In this document: positions 1-5,814 of the stretch, in pieces
Position numbering within the stretch: position 1 is the stretch's first letter
How the letters are laid out: every line of letters begins with the position of its first letter
DNA from: Pseudomonadota bacterium
GTDB lineage: Bacteria > Pseudomonadota > Alphaproteobacteria > UBA2136 > UBA6156
NCBI GenBank assembly: GCA_009927255.1
Contig: RFNJ01000063.1
Span: forward strand, 1-5,859
Reading direction: 5' to 3'
DNA length: 5,859 nt
Made by a program: the position numbers and the translations under genes
The notes under the pieces: generated by a model
Database searches by the model: none
What the model was told of the DNA's origin: nothing
Seen by the model: the letters and a program-made list of their open reading frames with translations, nothing else

Positions 1-1131
1 GGTTTGGTTGAGCAGGTTGATGAGGCCGTTGCCGCCGAGCAAGCAAAAGCCGGGATGGTCGAGCATCGCTTGGGCGAGCTGTTTGCTGGCGGCTTGGTAG
101 GCAGGATATTCGTAAGCGCCTAAACTACCGAGCCAGACCACGGTGCCGGATTTTTCAATGAAGCCGAGCCATTGCTGGAGGGTTTCGGGGCCGATGTCCA
201 TCACCACTTCGTTATTTTGGATGCTGTAGATATCGCGCGTGCCGTAGGGGGTTTCGGGGCTGGATTTTTGGGCGATGACGGCGTCTTTGGGTAAGTGCAC
301 GCGGCAGCCGACGACGCCGGCTTCGGCCAATAAATCGCGGCTGGTTTCAAGATACGTATGGTCGATCACGCTTTGGCCGAGTGCCATGTCCCGCCCCGCC
401 AAGAATGTGTGGGCCACCGGGCCGCCGACGATAAGGGTATCAATTTTGGTGAGCAGCGGGCCGAGGCGTTCTAGCTTGGTGCCGACATTGCGTCCGCTGA
501 GGATCAGGGTGAGGGGGCGGGCGGTGTTTTCGGTGAGGCGGCGCAGCCAGAGCAGTTCGCGCTCCATCAGCAGGCCAATGACGCTGGTGGGCATGATGGC
601 GGCTAACCCGCTGGTGCTGGCGTGGGCGCGGTGGGCGGTGGCGAAGGCGTCGTTCACAAACACATCGGCCAGTTGGGCGAGTTGGTGCGTGAACTCGCGT
701 TGGTTGAGTTGTTCGCCGATGTGGAAGCGGGTGTTTTCGAGCAGCGTAACCTGGCGGGGTTGGAGCTGGTTGATGGCGGATTCGGCTGCGCGGCCGATGC
801 ATTCGGGGGTGAAGTTGACGGGGTGGTTGAGGAGCTTGGTGAGTTTTTCGGCCACTGGGGCAAGTGACTGTTGGGGCGAGACGCGGCCTTGGGGGCGGCC
901 GCGGTGGCTGAGGATGGCGACGCGGGCACCGTGTTCGATGAGCAGCTTTATGGTGGGGAGGGTGCTGGTGAGGCGGTAGTCGGGGAGGGGGCTTTCGAGG
1001 TCGGCGGCGGTGAGGTTGTAATCGACGCGGAGCAGCACGCGTTGGCCGTGCAGGGGTTTGCCCTGGGCGATGAGTTGCCGCAGCGTGGGGTAGGGCAGTG
1101 GTGTGGCGGTGGTGGGTGAAGGTGATTGCAT
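1..1131 (-). CDS. pgk: Phosphoglycerate kinase-family protein, C-terminus cut by window edge, active site partly eroded
   Basis: PGK transfers phosphate between 1,3-bisphosphoglycerate and ADP in glycolysis, in the cytoplasm. Reading the - strand from the ATG at 1131 gives 377 codons open to base 1; family members are about 390-420 residues, so roughly the last 20-40 are missing. The N-domain keeps the substrate-binding set: RVDYN (35-39), R53, SHRGRP (75-80), ENTRF (132-136) and TAHRAHAS (165-172). The C-domain is unusual. The usual GGAKV reads SGRNV (212-216), replacing the phosphate-binding lysine with N215, although K219 remains. WNGPMG reads WLGSLG (333-338). The GGGDS/T loop reads GGNGL (366-370), losing the Mg-ATP aspartate. 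GGGMA reads GGPVA (236-240). Family membership is clear; catalytic activity is doubtful. No Shine-Dalgarno is visible before the ATG and no in-frame alternative lies close upstream. The gene is transcribed divergently from the zapA cluster. Its codons end mostly in C. Confidence 0.93.
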   Translation of the reverse strand, partial: MQSPSPTTATPLPYPTLRQLIAQGKPLHGQRVLLRVDYNLTAADLESPLPDYRLTSTLPTIKLLIEHGARVAILSHRGRPQGRVSPQQSLAPVAEKLTKLLNHPVNFTPECIGRAAESAINQLQPRQVTLLENTRFHIGEQLNQREFTHQLAQLADVFVNDAFATAHRAHASTSGLAAIMPTSVIGLLMERELLWLRRLTENTARPLTLILSGRNVGTKLERLGPLLTKIDTLIVGGPVAHTFLAGRDMALGQSVIDHTYLETSRDLLAEAGVVGCRVHLPKDAVIAQKSSPETPYGTRDIYSIQNNEVVMDIGPETLQQWLGFIEKSGTVVWLGSLGAYEYPAYQAASKQLAQAMLDHPGFCLLGGNGLINLLNQT

Positions 1132-1134
1132 GGA

Positions 1135-1144
1135 TTGTGCACAA
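1135..1144. promoter_or_regulatory. Perfect 10-bp palindrome TTGTGCACAA just upstream of the PGK-like start
   Basis: The sequence TTGTGCACAA is a perfect inverted repeat ending three bases before the PGK-like ATG (1131, - strand). A related imperfect copy lies about 36 bp further into the divergent intergenic region. Position and symmetry would suit a dimeric repressor or activator site, but the binding protein is unknown and a 10-bp palindrome can arise by chance. Confidence 0.35.
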
Positions 1145-1170
1145 ATAACGTGTATTGTTGTTGCAAGTGT

Positions 1171-1180
1171 TTGTGGCACA
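1171..1180. promoter_or_regulatory. Second TTGTG/CACA inverted repeat in the divergent intergenic region
   Basis: TTGTGGCACA contains the same half-sites (TGTG and CACA) as the palindrome at 1135-1144, here with one extra central base. The two centres are about 36-37 bp apart, near three and a half helical turns. The whole 82-bp intergenic region must hold promoters for both directions, but I see no convincing -35/-10 pair on either strand. Confidence 0.28.
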
Positions 1181-1202
1181 TTTTAGGCTGTTGGCATAGA
1201 GG

Positions 1203-1207
1203 GGAGG
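1203..1207 (+). promoter_or_regulatory. Shine-Dalgarno GGAGG that decides a TTG start
   Basis: GGAGG at 1203-1207 lies six bases before TTG at 1214 and twelve before GTG at 1220. The spacing favours TTG as the start of the coiled-coil gene. It is the only strong ribosome-binding site before this cluster and marks its first gene. Confidence 0.55.
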
Positions 1208-1213
1208 TTTGGG

Positions 1214-1522
1214 TTGGCTGTGAGTGGACCGATGATACCGATGCATATTCCCGATGAGCGCACCGCCCAGCGACTGGCGGATGTGGTGTTGCGGCTGGAA
1301 AGCAGAGGTGTGGGCGCGGTGCAAAAAAATACGGCCGATGTTGCCGAATTGCAGCGTGAGCTGGCGTTGTTGCGCGGTGAGAACGCCATGCTGCGGCGGC
1401 GGATGGAGCAGGCGGCGGAGCGGGTGGAGAGCCTGATTGCTAAACTGGAGGCGGTGGGCAGCGATGATTCGGCAGAGCAAGTGAGCGCGGTGGAACAGCT
1501 GAGAACGGGAGTGGCGGCATGA
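1214..1522 (+). CDS. Small coiled-coil protein upstream of zapA (DUF4164/ZapB-like)
   Basis: This 102-residue protein has no signal peptide or membrane segment and is probably cytoplasmic. Residues about 45-82 form a heptad-rich helix (ELQRELALLRGENAMLRRR and onward) of leucines, glutamates and arginines, typical of a parallel coiled coil. The N-terminal 20 residues and an acidic tail from about 83 look unstructured. Small coiled-coil proteins of this size often precede zapA in proteobacteria (DUF4164-type in alphas, TIGR02449-type in gammas), where a cell-division role like that of ZapB is suspected but not shown. The start is TTG, chosen on the GGAGG spacing; GTG 1220 and ATG 1232 are alternatives that would lose only a few residues. 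Its stop overlaps the zapA ATG by four bases (ATGA), which suggests translational coupling. The specific family assignment is an inference. Confidence 0.75.
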   Translation: MAVSGPMIPMHIPDERTAQRLADVVLRLESRGVGAVQKNTADVAELQRELALLRGENAMLRRRMEQAAERVESLIAKLEAVGSDDSAEQVSAVEQLRTGVAA

Positions 1523-1815
1523 GTGTGGTGCATGTGGATGTGGTGATGGGAGGGCGGAGTTATCGGTTTGCCGCACCCGCTGGCCAAGAAACGCGGCTGA
1601 AGGCCCTTGCGGCGCGGGTGGATGCGTTGCTGACTGACCTTCGCCAGAGCGACCCCAACACCGACCGTGACCGTTTGCTGGTGCTGGCGTGCTTGCAGCT
1701 GACCAGCGATGTGGCGGATGCGCATGGCAAGCTGGATGATCAGGCGAGTGCAGTGACGCAGTTCCACCGCGGCCTTGCCGAGCGGTTGGAGAAATTGCTG
1801 CCCGCGGAGGCGTGA
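1519..1815 (+). CDS. zapA: Cell division protein ZapA
   Basis: ZapA binds FtsZ filaments and promotes their bundling and cross-linking in the cytokinetic Z-ring. The 98-residue product matches the usual family length of about 100. The N-terminal globular part has the typical start: a beta strand (VHVDVVMGGRSYRF, 4-17), then a helix containing RLKALAARVDALL (26-38). A long C-terminal helix (about 50-93) would form the dimer and tetramer coiled coil; its LLVLACLQLTSDV stretch (53-65) is typical. A GGGAG ribosome-binding site at 1507-1511 sits seven bases before the ATG. The gene overlaps the upstream coiled-coil gene by four bases and abuts or overlaps the cyclo-ligase gene downstream, so the three are probably one transcript. 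Many bacteria carry 6S RNA between zapA and the cyclo-ligase gene; there is no room for it here. Confidence 0.9.
   Translation: MSVVHVDVVMGGRSYRFAAPAGQETRLKALAARVDALLTDLRQSDPNTDRDRLLVLACLQLTSDVADAHGKLDDQASAVTQFHRGLAERLEKLLPAEA
1806..1810 (+). promoter_or_regulatory. Shine-Dalgarno GGAGG for the cyclo-ligase gene
   Basis: GGAGG at 1806-1810, inside the last codons of zapA, lies one base before GTG 1812, four before ATG 1815 and seven before ATG 1818. The spacing best fits ATG 1818; ATG 1815 would give a TGATG-type one-base overlap with the zapA stop. The protein differs by only one or two residues between these choices. Confidence 0.5.
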
Positions 1816-1817
1816 TG

Positions 1818-2453
1818 ATGGCGCGGAAAATGGCGCCTGTGGAGACGAATCAAGCCGCTAAGGCGGTTTTTGCGCTTGACCCCGGTGGCAAGGGTGCGAA
1901 GGCGGAGAAGGTGCGGTTGCGGGCGGAGTTGCGGCACCGGATGGAGGTGATTCCGGCGGACTTGCGCAGCACCACGCGGTGGAAAGCGGTGAACCATTTG
2001 CGCACCTTGGTGGCAGAGTTGGCGCCGACGGTGGTGGCGCTTTATAGCGCGCGCGGGGCGGAGATTGATGTGAGCATGCTGGCCGCAGATTTGTGGGCCG
2101 ATGGCCAGACGGTGGCGCTGCCGCGGGTGGTGCAGCGTGGGCACCCGCTAGTGTTCAACGTGTGGCCGCCGCATGGTGCGCTGGAGCCAGATGTGATGGG
2201 GATGCTGGCGGCAACGGGGCCGGAGATTGTTCCGGCAGTGTTGGTGGTGCCGATGGTGGGGTATGCGCGCAGTGGGTATCGATTGGGTTATGGCGGCGGG
2301 TTTTATGACCGCACGTTGGCGAGCTTTGGCCAGCCGGTGGTGACGGTGGGGGTGTGTTATACGGAGTTGGAAATTAAGGATTTTCCGGCGGAGCGGCATG
2401 ACCGGAAGTTGGATTATATTGTGACGGGGAAAGAGGTGATTGTATGCCAGTGA
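1818..2453 (+). CDS. ygfA: 5-formyltetrahydrofolate cyclo-ligase (5,10-methenyl-THF synthetase)
   Basis: The enzyme uses ATP to convert 5-formyltetrahydrofolate to 5,10-methenyltetrahydrofolate in the cytoplasm, recycling a folate side product. The 211-residue length fits the family (about 180-210) with an N-terminal extension of about 30 residues. The early basic helix (KVRLRAELRHR, 31-41) matches the family's conserved start. The diagnostic signature is GYRLGYGGGFYDR at 153-165, preceded by VVPMVGYARS. The C-terminal block with ERHD (192-195) and LDYIVT (198-203) is also typical. An ALYSARGAEIDVSML stretch (74-88) matches the region for substrate binding. The start chosen has the best ribosome-binding-site spacing; GTG 1812 and ATG 1815 are possible. 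The 3' end overlaps the following ABC gene by ten bases. Linkage to zapA is common across proteobacteria. Confidence 0.93.
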   Translation: MARKMAPVETNQAAKAVFALDPGGKGAKAEKVRLRAELRHRMEVIPADLRSTTRWKAVNHLRTLVAELAPTVVALYSARGAEIDVSMLAADLWADGQTVALPRVVQRGHPLVFNVWPPHGALEPDVMGMLAATGPEIVPAVLVVPMVGYARSGYRLGYGGGFYDRTLASFGQPVVTVGVCYTELEIKDFPAERHDRKLDYIVTGKEVIVCQ

Positions 2454-4066
2454 AAAAAGCCAAACAGTTGGCGGGTGAGGTACTGTTGCAGGTTGAAGGT
2501 TTGCAGGTTGAGGTGGCGGGCAAGGCTTTGGTGCGGGGGGTGGATGTTCAGGTGGCCAAGGGTGAGGTGGTGGCGTTGGTGGGGGAAAGTGGCAGCGGCA
2601 AGACTTTAACGGCGTTGGCGGTGATGGGGTTGTTGGCGCCGGAGCTGGCGGTGCGGGCAAAGAGCATGATTTTTGATGGGCAGGAGTTGCAGAGCTTGCC
2701 CGCTGAAGCACGGCGGTTGCTGCGGGGCAAGCGGATGGCGATGGTATTTCAGGAGCCGGCAACCGCGCTGAATCCGGTTTTGCGTTGTGGGTACCAGGTG
2801 GAGGAAGCGCTGATGATTCATACCCGCTTGGGCCGTAAAGCGCGGCGGGAGCGCGTGCTGGAGCTGTTTGCCCAAGTGCAGTTGCCGGAGCCGGAGCGGA
2901 TTTTTGTGAGTTATCCGCATGAGATTTCGGGTGGGCAGCGGCAGCGGGTGATGATTGCGATGGCGTTGGCGAATAATCCCGACTTGTTGGTGGCCGATGA
3001 ACCAACCACTGCGCTGGATGTGACGGTGCAGGCTGAGATTTTGGCGTTGATGCAGGATTTGCAGAAGCGGTTGGGGATGGCGATGTTGTGGATTACCCAT
3101 GATTTTGGCGTGGTGCGCAAGTTGGCCGATCGGGTGGTGGTTTTGCGTGATGGTAAGGTGGTGGAGCAGGGGGTGGTGGCAGATGTTTTGGCGAGCCCCA
3201 AGGCTGCTTATACCAAGGATTTATTGGCGGCGACGTTGGTGATGAAGCGGGGCCAAAAGGTGCGTGGCAAGGGAAAAGGTAAGGTGGCTAAGAGCCCGCC
3301 GTTGCTGGCGGTAGCGGGGGTGCAGCAGGTTTATCGGCAAGGGGGTTGGTGGTGGGGAGGCAAGCCTTTGGTGGCGCTGGATGAGGTTGGGTTTGAGTTA
3401 TCCGCCGGGGGTGTGCTGGGAGTGGTGGGCGAAAGTGGTAGCGGCAAGAGCACGCTGGCCAAGGTGCTGACGCGGTTGGTGGCGCCGCAGGCGGGGCGGG
3501 TGGTGTTTATGGGGCGGGATTTTTTGGCGCTGCGTGGCGAGGAACTGCGGTTGGCGCGGCGGGAGATGCAGATGGTGTTTCAGGACCCGGTGACTTCGCT
3601 GAGCCCCAAACTGCCGATTGGTGAGAGCATTGCCGAAGGGGTGCGGGCGCATGGCACGATGGCGGAGCGAGAGATTGCCGGCTATGTGGCAAAGTTATTG
3701 AAAGAGGTGGGGTTGCCGGTGGATTGTGCGGGCCGCTTGCCGCACCAGTTTAGTGGCGGGCAGCGGCAGCGGATTGCGATTGCGCGGGCACTGGCTTTGC
3801 AGCCCAAACTGCTGATTGCCGATGAGCCGGTGAGTGCGCTGGATGTGCAGGTGCAGGCCCAAGTTTTGGAGCTTTTGGCGAAAATCCGGCGTGAGCGGGG
3901 GATGGCGATGGTGTTTATTAGCCATGATTTGCGGGTGGTGAGCCATGTGGCGGATGAGGTGTTGGTGATGCACCAAGGCAAAATTGTGGAGCGGGGGCCG
4001 GTGGCGGCGGTTTTTGGGGCCCCTGCCCATGATTATACGCGGCGGTTGGTGGGGGCGGTGGTGTAA
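2444..4066 (+). CDS. Double-ATPase peptide-type ABC transporter subunit (YejF/OppDF fusion type)
   Basis: This 540-residue cytoplasmic protein holds two complete ABC ATPases, as in YejF and other fused OppD-OppF proteins that power uptake of oligopeptides or related solutes. Domain 1: Walker A GESGSGKT (47-54), Q-loop FQEP (102-105), signature ISGGQRQR (161-168), Walker B with DEP (185-187), H-loop H219. Domain 2: Walker A GESGSGKS (329-336), Q-loop FQDP (379-382), signature FSGGQRQR (436-443), Walker B with DEP (460-462), H-loop H494. Each domain ends with an AYTKDLL or DYTRRLV motif typical of the Opp family. A lysine/glycine-rich linker (about 268-285) joins them. All catalytic motifs look intact. 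AGAGG-like AGAGG at 2432-2436 lies seven bases before the ATG, and the gene overlaps the cyclo-ligase gene by ten bases. No permease or binding-protein gene is in the window, so its partners must be elsewhere. The substrate cannot be told from this sequence. Confidence 0.92.
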   Translation: MPVKKAKQLAGEVLLQVEGLQVEVAGKALVRGVDVQVAKGEVVALVGESGSGKTLTALAVMGLLAPELAVRAKSMIFDGQELQSLPAEARRLLRGKRMAMVFQEPATALNPVLRCGYQVEEALMIHTRLGRKARRERVLELFAQVQLPEPERIFVSYPHEISGGQRQRVMIAMALANNPDLLVADEPTTALDVTVQAEILALMQDLQKRLGMAMLWITHDFGVVRKLADRVVVLRDGKVVEQGVVADVLASPKAAYTKDLLAATLVMKRGQKVRGKGKGKVAKSPPLLAVAGVQQVYRQGGWWWGGKPLVALDEVGFELSAGGVLGVVGESGSGKSTLAKVLTRLVAPQAGRVVFMGRDFLALRGEELRLARREMQMVFQDPVTSLSPKLPIGESIAEGVRAHGTMAEREIAGYVAKLLKEVGLPVDCAGRLPHQFSGGQRQRIAIARALALQPKLLIADEPVSALDVQVQAQVLELLAKIRRERGMAMVFISHDLRVVSHVADEVLVMHQGKIVERGPVAAVFGAPAHDYTRRLVGAVV

Positions 4067-4186
4067 ATGTGACAGGTGTTTGGGTGGTTTAGTGGGGGAT
4101 TGGTGGTTGTTGTTAGTTTGGGGTTGTGGGGTGGGATATAAGAGAGGGGATAGGCTGCGAATGTGGCTATTATGGAGGAAAATGTG
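4067..4186 (+). other. G/T-rich, nearly C-free intergenic spacer with a weak -10-like box
   Basis: This 120-base spacer separates the ABC gene from the secreted-protein gene. From about 4077 to 4150 the + strand is almost entirely G and T, with G-runs of three to five bases at 4082, 4094, 4120, 4127 and 4133. TATAAG at 4137-4142 resembles a -10 box and sits 45 bases before the next ATG, but only a poor -35 candidate (around TTAGTT, 4113-4118) precedes it. No terminator hairpin follows the ABC gene, so readthrough is also possible. Confidence 0.35.
4174..4178 (+). promoter_or_regulatory. Shine-Dalgarno GGAGG for the small secreted protein
   Basis: GGAGG at 4174-4178 lies eight bases before ATG 4187 and five before GTG 4184. 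It favours ATG 4187 and argues against the farther upstream GTG at 4163, which would place the ribosome-binding site inside the coding region. Confidence 0.6.
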
Positions 4187-4507
4187 ATGAACGGTTTAGG
4201 ATTTTTGAGTAAGGGCGTGTGTGGGCAGCGTGCGGTGTTTTTGCTGGGAGTGTTGAGTTTGTCTGTGGCGCCGCTTTTTTGGGCGCCGGTGGTGGTGGCG
4301 CAGGAGTCGGTTGGGAATACTATTACTGGCAGTTATACCAGTGATTTGCTGGGGTTACGGAAAGAAATTGAGTCTCTAAGGCAGCGGATTGCGGCTGTGA
4401 CGCAGACGTTGATGGTGATTAAAAGCTGCCATGAACAGGGTAAGTTTTATGCAACGCCTGCAGGTAGCACAGTACCGCAATGTGTTGAAGTGTTTACTGT
4501 TTCATAA
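4187..4507 (+). CDS. Small secreted coiled-coil protein with two cysteines, function unknown
   Basis: I do not recognise this 106-residue protein. Residues 1-38 look like a Sec signal peptide: a basic n-region (K9, R15), a hydrophobic stretch from about 17 to 37, and a likely signal peptidase I site after VVA (36-38). The mature part, about 68 residues, begins QESVGN, then has a predicted helix of about 53-79 with heptad-like leucines (LLGLRKEIESLRQRI). The tail carries C81 and C99, which could form one disulfide in the periplasm. It could be a periplasmic oligomer or a surface-structure component; I see nothing that decides. The gene reads as more A/T-rich than the ABC gene before it, which may mean a different origin or low expression. 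It lies four bases before the ATP-grasp gene, so the two are almost certainly co-transcribed. The start is set by GGAGG at 4174. Confidence 0.72.
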   Translation: MNGLGFLSKGVCGQRAVFLLGVLSLSVAPLFWAPVVVAQESVGNTITGSYTSDLLGLRKEIESLRQRIAAVTQTLMVIKSCHEQGKFYATPAGSTVPQCVEVFTVS

Positions 4508-4511
4508 TTGA

Positions 4512-5531
4512 ATGGTGAAAAGGGTTGCGGTGGTTTTGGGGGACCCTCGGTTGAGGGATGGAGTGAAGGTGGGTGGTGAGTTTAATCCTGAGGATTTTCA
4601 AGCTATTGAGCTGTTGAAGCAGGCTTTGGCGGAGGTGCCGGGGCACCAGTTTGAATATCTGGATCATCATGCAACTTTGTGGGCGGATTTGGTATTTTTT
4701 AAGCAGCGATGTGATGCTGCGGGGGAGGTGGGTTTGGTGATGAATTTGTGCGATGAAGGGTATGGGAATAATCCGTTTTGTGAACTGCATGTGCCGGCGA
4801 TGCTGGAGATGTTGGGGTTGCCCTATACCGGTGCGGGGCCGCAGGCGATGGTGATTTGTTATGACAAAAACATGGTGCGGCTGCTGGCGCAGGCGGCGGG
4901 GGTGCCGGTGCCGCAGGAAGTGGTGTTGCGGGCGGAGGATAAGGTGGGGGTGTTTGCCGAGGAGAGATTCCCGTTGCTGGTGAAGCCCAACCATGGTGAT
5001 GGGAGCCAGGGGATTACGGTGCAATCGGTGGTGCGTAACCAGCGGGAGTTGGAGGATTATGTGGCGAAGCTGCGGCGGGACTTCCCGGAACGGATGGTGC
5101 TGGTGCAGGAGTTTTTGAGTGGGGCGGAATATAGTGTGTGTTTGGTGGGGAGTGAGGCGGCTGGCTTTTTGGATTTGCCGATTTTGCAGGTGGATTATGG
5201 TAAGCTTGACCCTGCATTGCCGCAGATTTTGGGGTATGAATCGAAGTGGGAGATGGACAGTGCTTATGTGCGGGATATTATTTATAAGCCCGTCACCGAT
5301 TTGCCGCTGGCCACCCGTGATGAGATGCTGGTGGCGGCGAAGCTGATGTTTGCGCGCACCAATTGCCGTGGTTATGCGCGATTTGACTTTCGGTGTGACA
5401 GTGCCGGGCGGGTGAAATTGCTGGAGGTGAACCCTAACCCTGGGTGGTGCTGGGATGGGAAAATGAATGTGATGGCGGGGTTTGTGGGGATGAGGTATTC
5501 GCAGTTGCTGGAGGCGATTTTACGGGGTTGA
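4512..5531 (+). CDS. D-Ala-D-Ala ligase-like ATP-grasp enzyme
   Basis: ATP-grasp ligases join a carboxylate to an amine or thiol through an acyl-phosphate. The 339-residue product is probably cytoplasmic and resembles D-Ala-D-Ala ligases in its central and C-terminal parts. Seen motifs: GLPYTGAGPQAM (102-113) followed by DKN (118-120); the ATP-binding lysine in LVKPNHGDGSQG (156-167); VQEF (198-201); GAEYSV (204-209); FDF (291-293); and the Mg-binding E305 and N307 in LEVNPNPG (304-311). The N-terminus lacks the usual Ddl GGxSxE motif, reading GDPRLRDGVKVGGE (10-23), and the HGxxGEDG motif is replaced by CDEGYGNNPF (80-89). These suggest a substrate other than two D-alanines. The length fits the family (about 300-370). 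No Shine-Dalgarno precedes the ATG, so translation is probably coupled to the secreted-protein gene four bases upstream. A cell-wall or dipeptide ligase is the closest guess; a peptide-tailoring role is possible. Confidence 0.85.
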   Translation: MVKRVAVVLGDPRLRDGVKVGGEFNPEDFQAIELLKQALAEVPGHQFEYLDHHATLWADLVFFKQRCDAAGEVGLVMNLCDEGYGNNPFCELHVPAMLEMLGLPYTGAGPQAMVICYDKNMVRLLAQAAGVPVPQEVVLRAEDKVGVFAEERFPLLVKPNHGDGSQGITVQSVVRNQRELEDYVAKLRRDFPERMVLVQEFLSGAEYSVCLVGSEAAGFLDLPILQVDYGKLDPALPQILGYESKWEMDSAYVRDIIYKPVTDLPLATRDEMLVAAKLMFARTNCRGYARFDFRCDSAGRVKLLEVNPNPGWCWDGKMNVMAGFVGMRYSQLLEAILRG

Positions 5532-5533
5532 GG

Positions 5534-5547
5534 GTGTTAGGTGTTAG
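5534..5547 (+). repeat. Two tandem copies of a 7-bp unit
   Basis: GTGTTAG occurs twice in direct succession (5534-5540 and 5541-5547), just three bases after the ATP-grasp stop codon. It sits directly before the 8-bp array and may belong to the same low-complexity patch. Confidence 0.6.
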
Positions 5548-5551
5548 GAAG

Positions 5552-5583
5552 ACGGATTCACGGATGCAGGGATTAAGGGATTA
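5552..5583 (+). repeat. Array of four 8-bp tandem units
   Basis: Four adjoining octamers read ACGGATTC, ACGGATGC, AGGGATTA and AGGGATTA. The shared core is A(C/G)GGAT, and the next eight bases (ACGGTTGG) look like a decayed fifth unit. The last two units are identical. Such short-unit arrays arise by slippage and can vary in copy number between strains. Confidence 0.6.
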
Positions 5584-5814
5584 ACGGTTGGGCGGGCAGG
5601 GGAGGTGCTTGGTGGTGGGGGCGAAGCGAGGCCTTTGGTGGGTCCCCGAATGGCCAGTGGTTTAGTGCTTGGGCTTGGTTCGTGTTGTAGCCATTCGAGG
5701 ACGGGCGGGACTTTTTAGATGGGAGCTTCGTGGAGAGGGGGCGACACGGGTGGTGCTTCATACTTTACTATCGTGCATCTTTCACTGCTTCGCCTGTGGC
5801 TCAGGACTTTCTCG

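Noticed and set aside
275..979. 234-codon open frame on the + strand
   Set aside because: It is antisense to the PGK-like gene, which has clear family motifs across this region. The translated product shows no recognisable domain.
440..1576. Long open frame of 378 codons on the - strand
   Set aside because: It overlaps the PGK-like gene in another frame and the coiled-coil and zapA genes antisense. Its product is a low-complexity His/Pro/Arg/Gln-rich sequence, as expected from the G/T-rich + strand.
2148..3005. 285-codon open frame on the - strand
   Set aside because: It lies antisense to the cyclo-ligase and ABC genes and encodes a Pro/His-rich low-complexity product, caused by the strand bias.
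4163..4186. Upstream GTG start for the small secreted protein
   Set aside because: The strong GGAGG at 4174-4178 would lie inside the coding region, and ATG 4187 gives a well-spaced start and a more normal signal peptide.
4494..5024. 176-codon open frame on the - strand
   Set aside because: It is antisense to the ATP-grasp gene, whose motifs are conserved; the product is His/Arg/Gln-rich and matches nothing I recognise.
5573..5761. 62-codon open frame on the - strand in the terminal noncoding region
   Set aside because: It has no ribosome-binding site that I can see, a proline-rich product without a recognisable domain, and overlaps the tandem repeats.
5620..5794. Inverted pair GGCGAAGC (5620-5627) and GCTTCGCC (5787-5794)
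   Set aside because: Eight bases separated by about 160 is easily a chance match, and no other element boundary, such as a transposase or target duplication, supports it.
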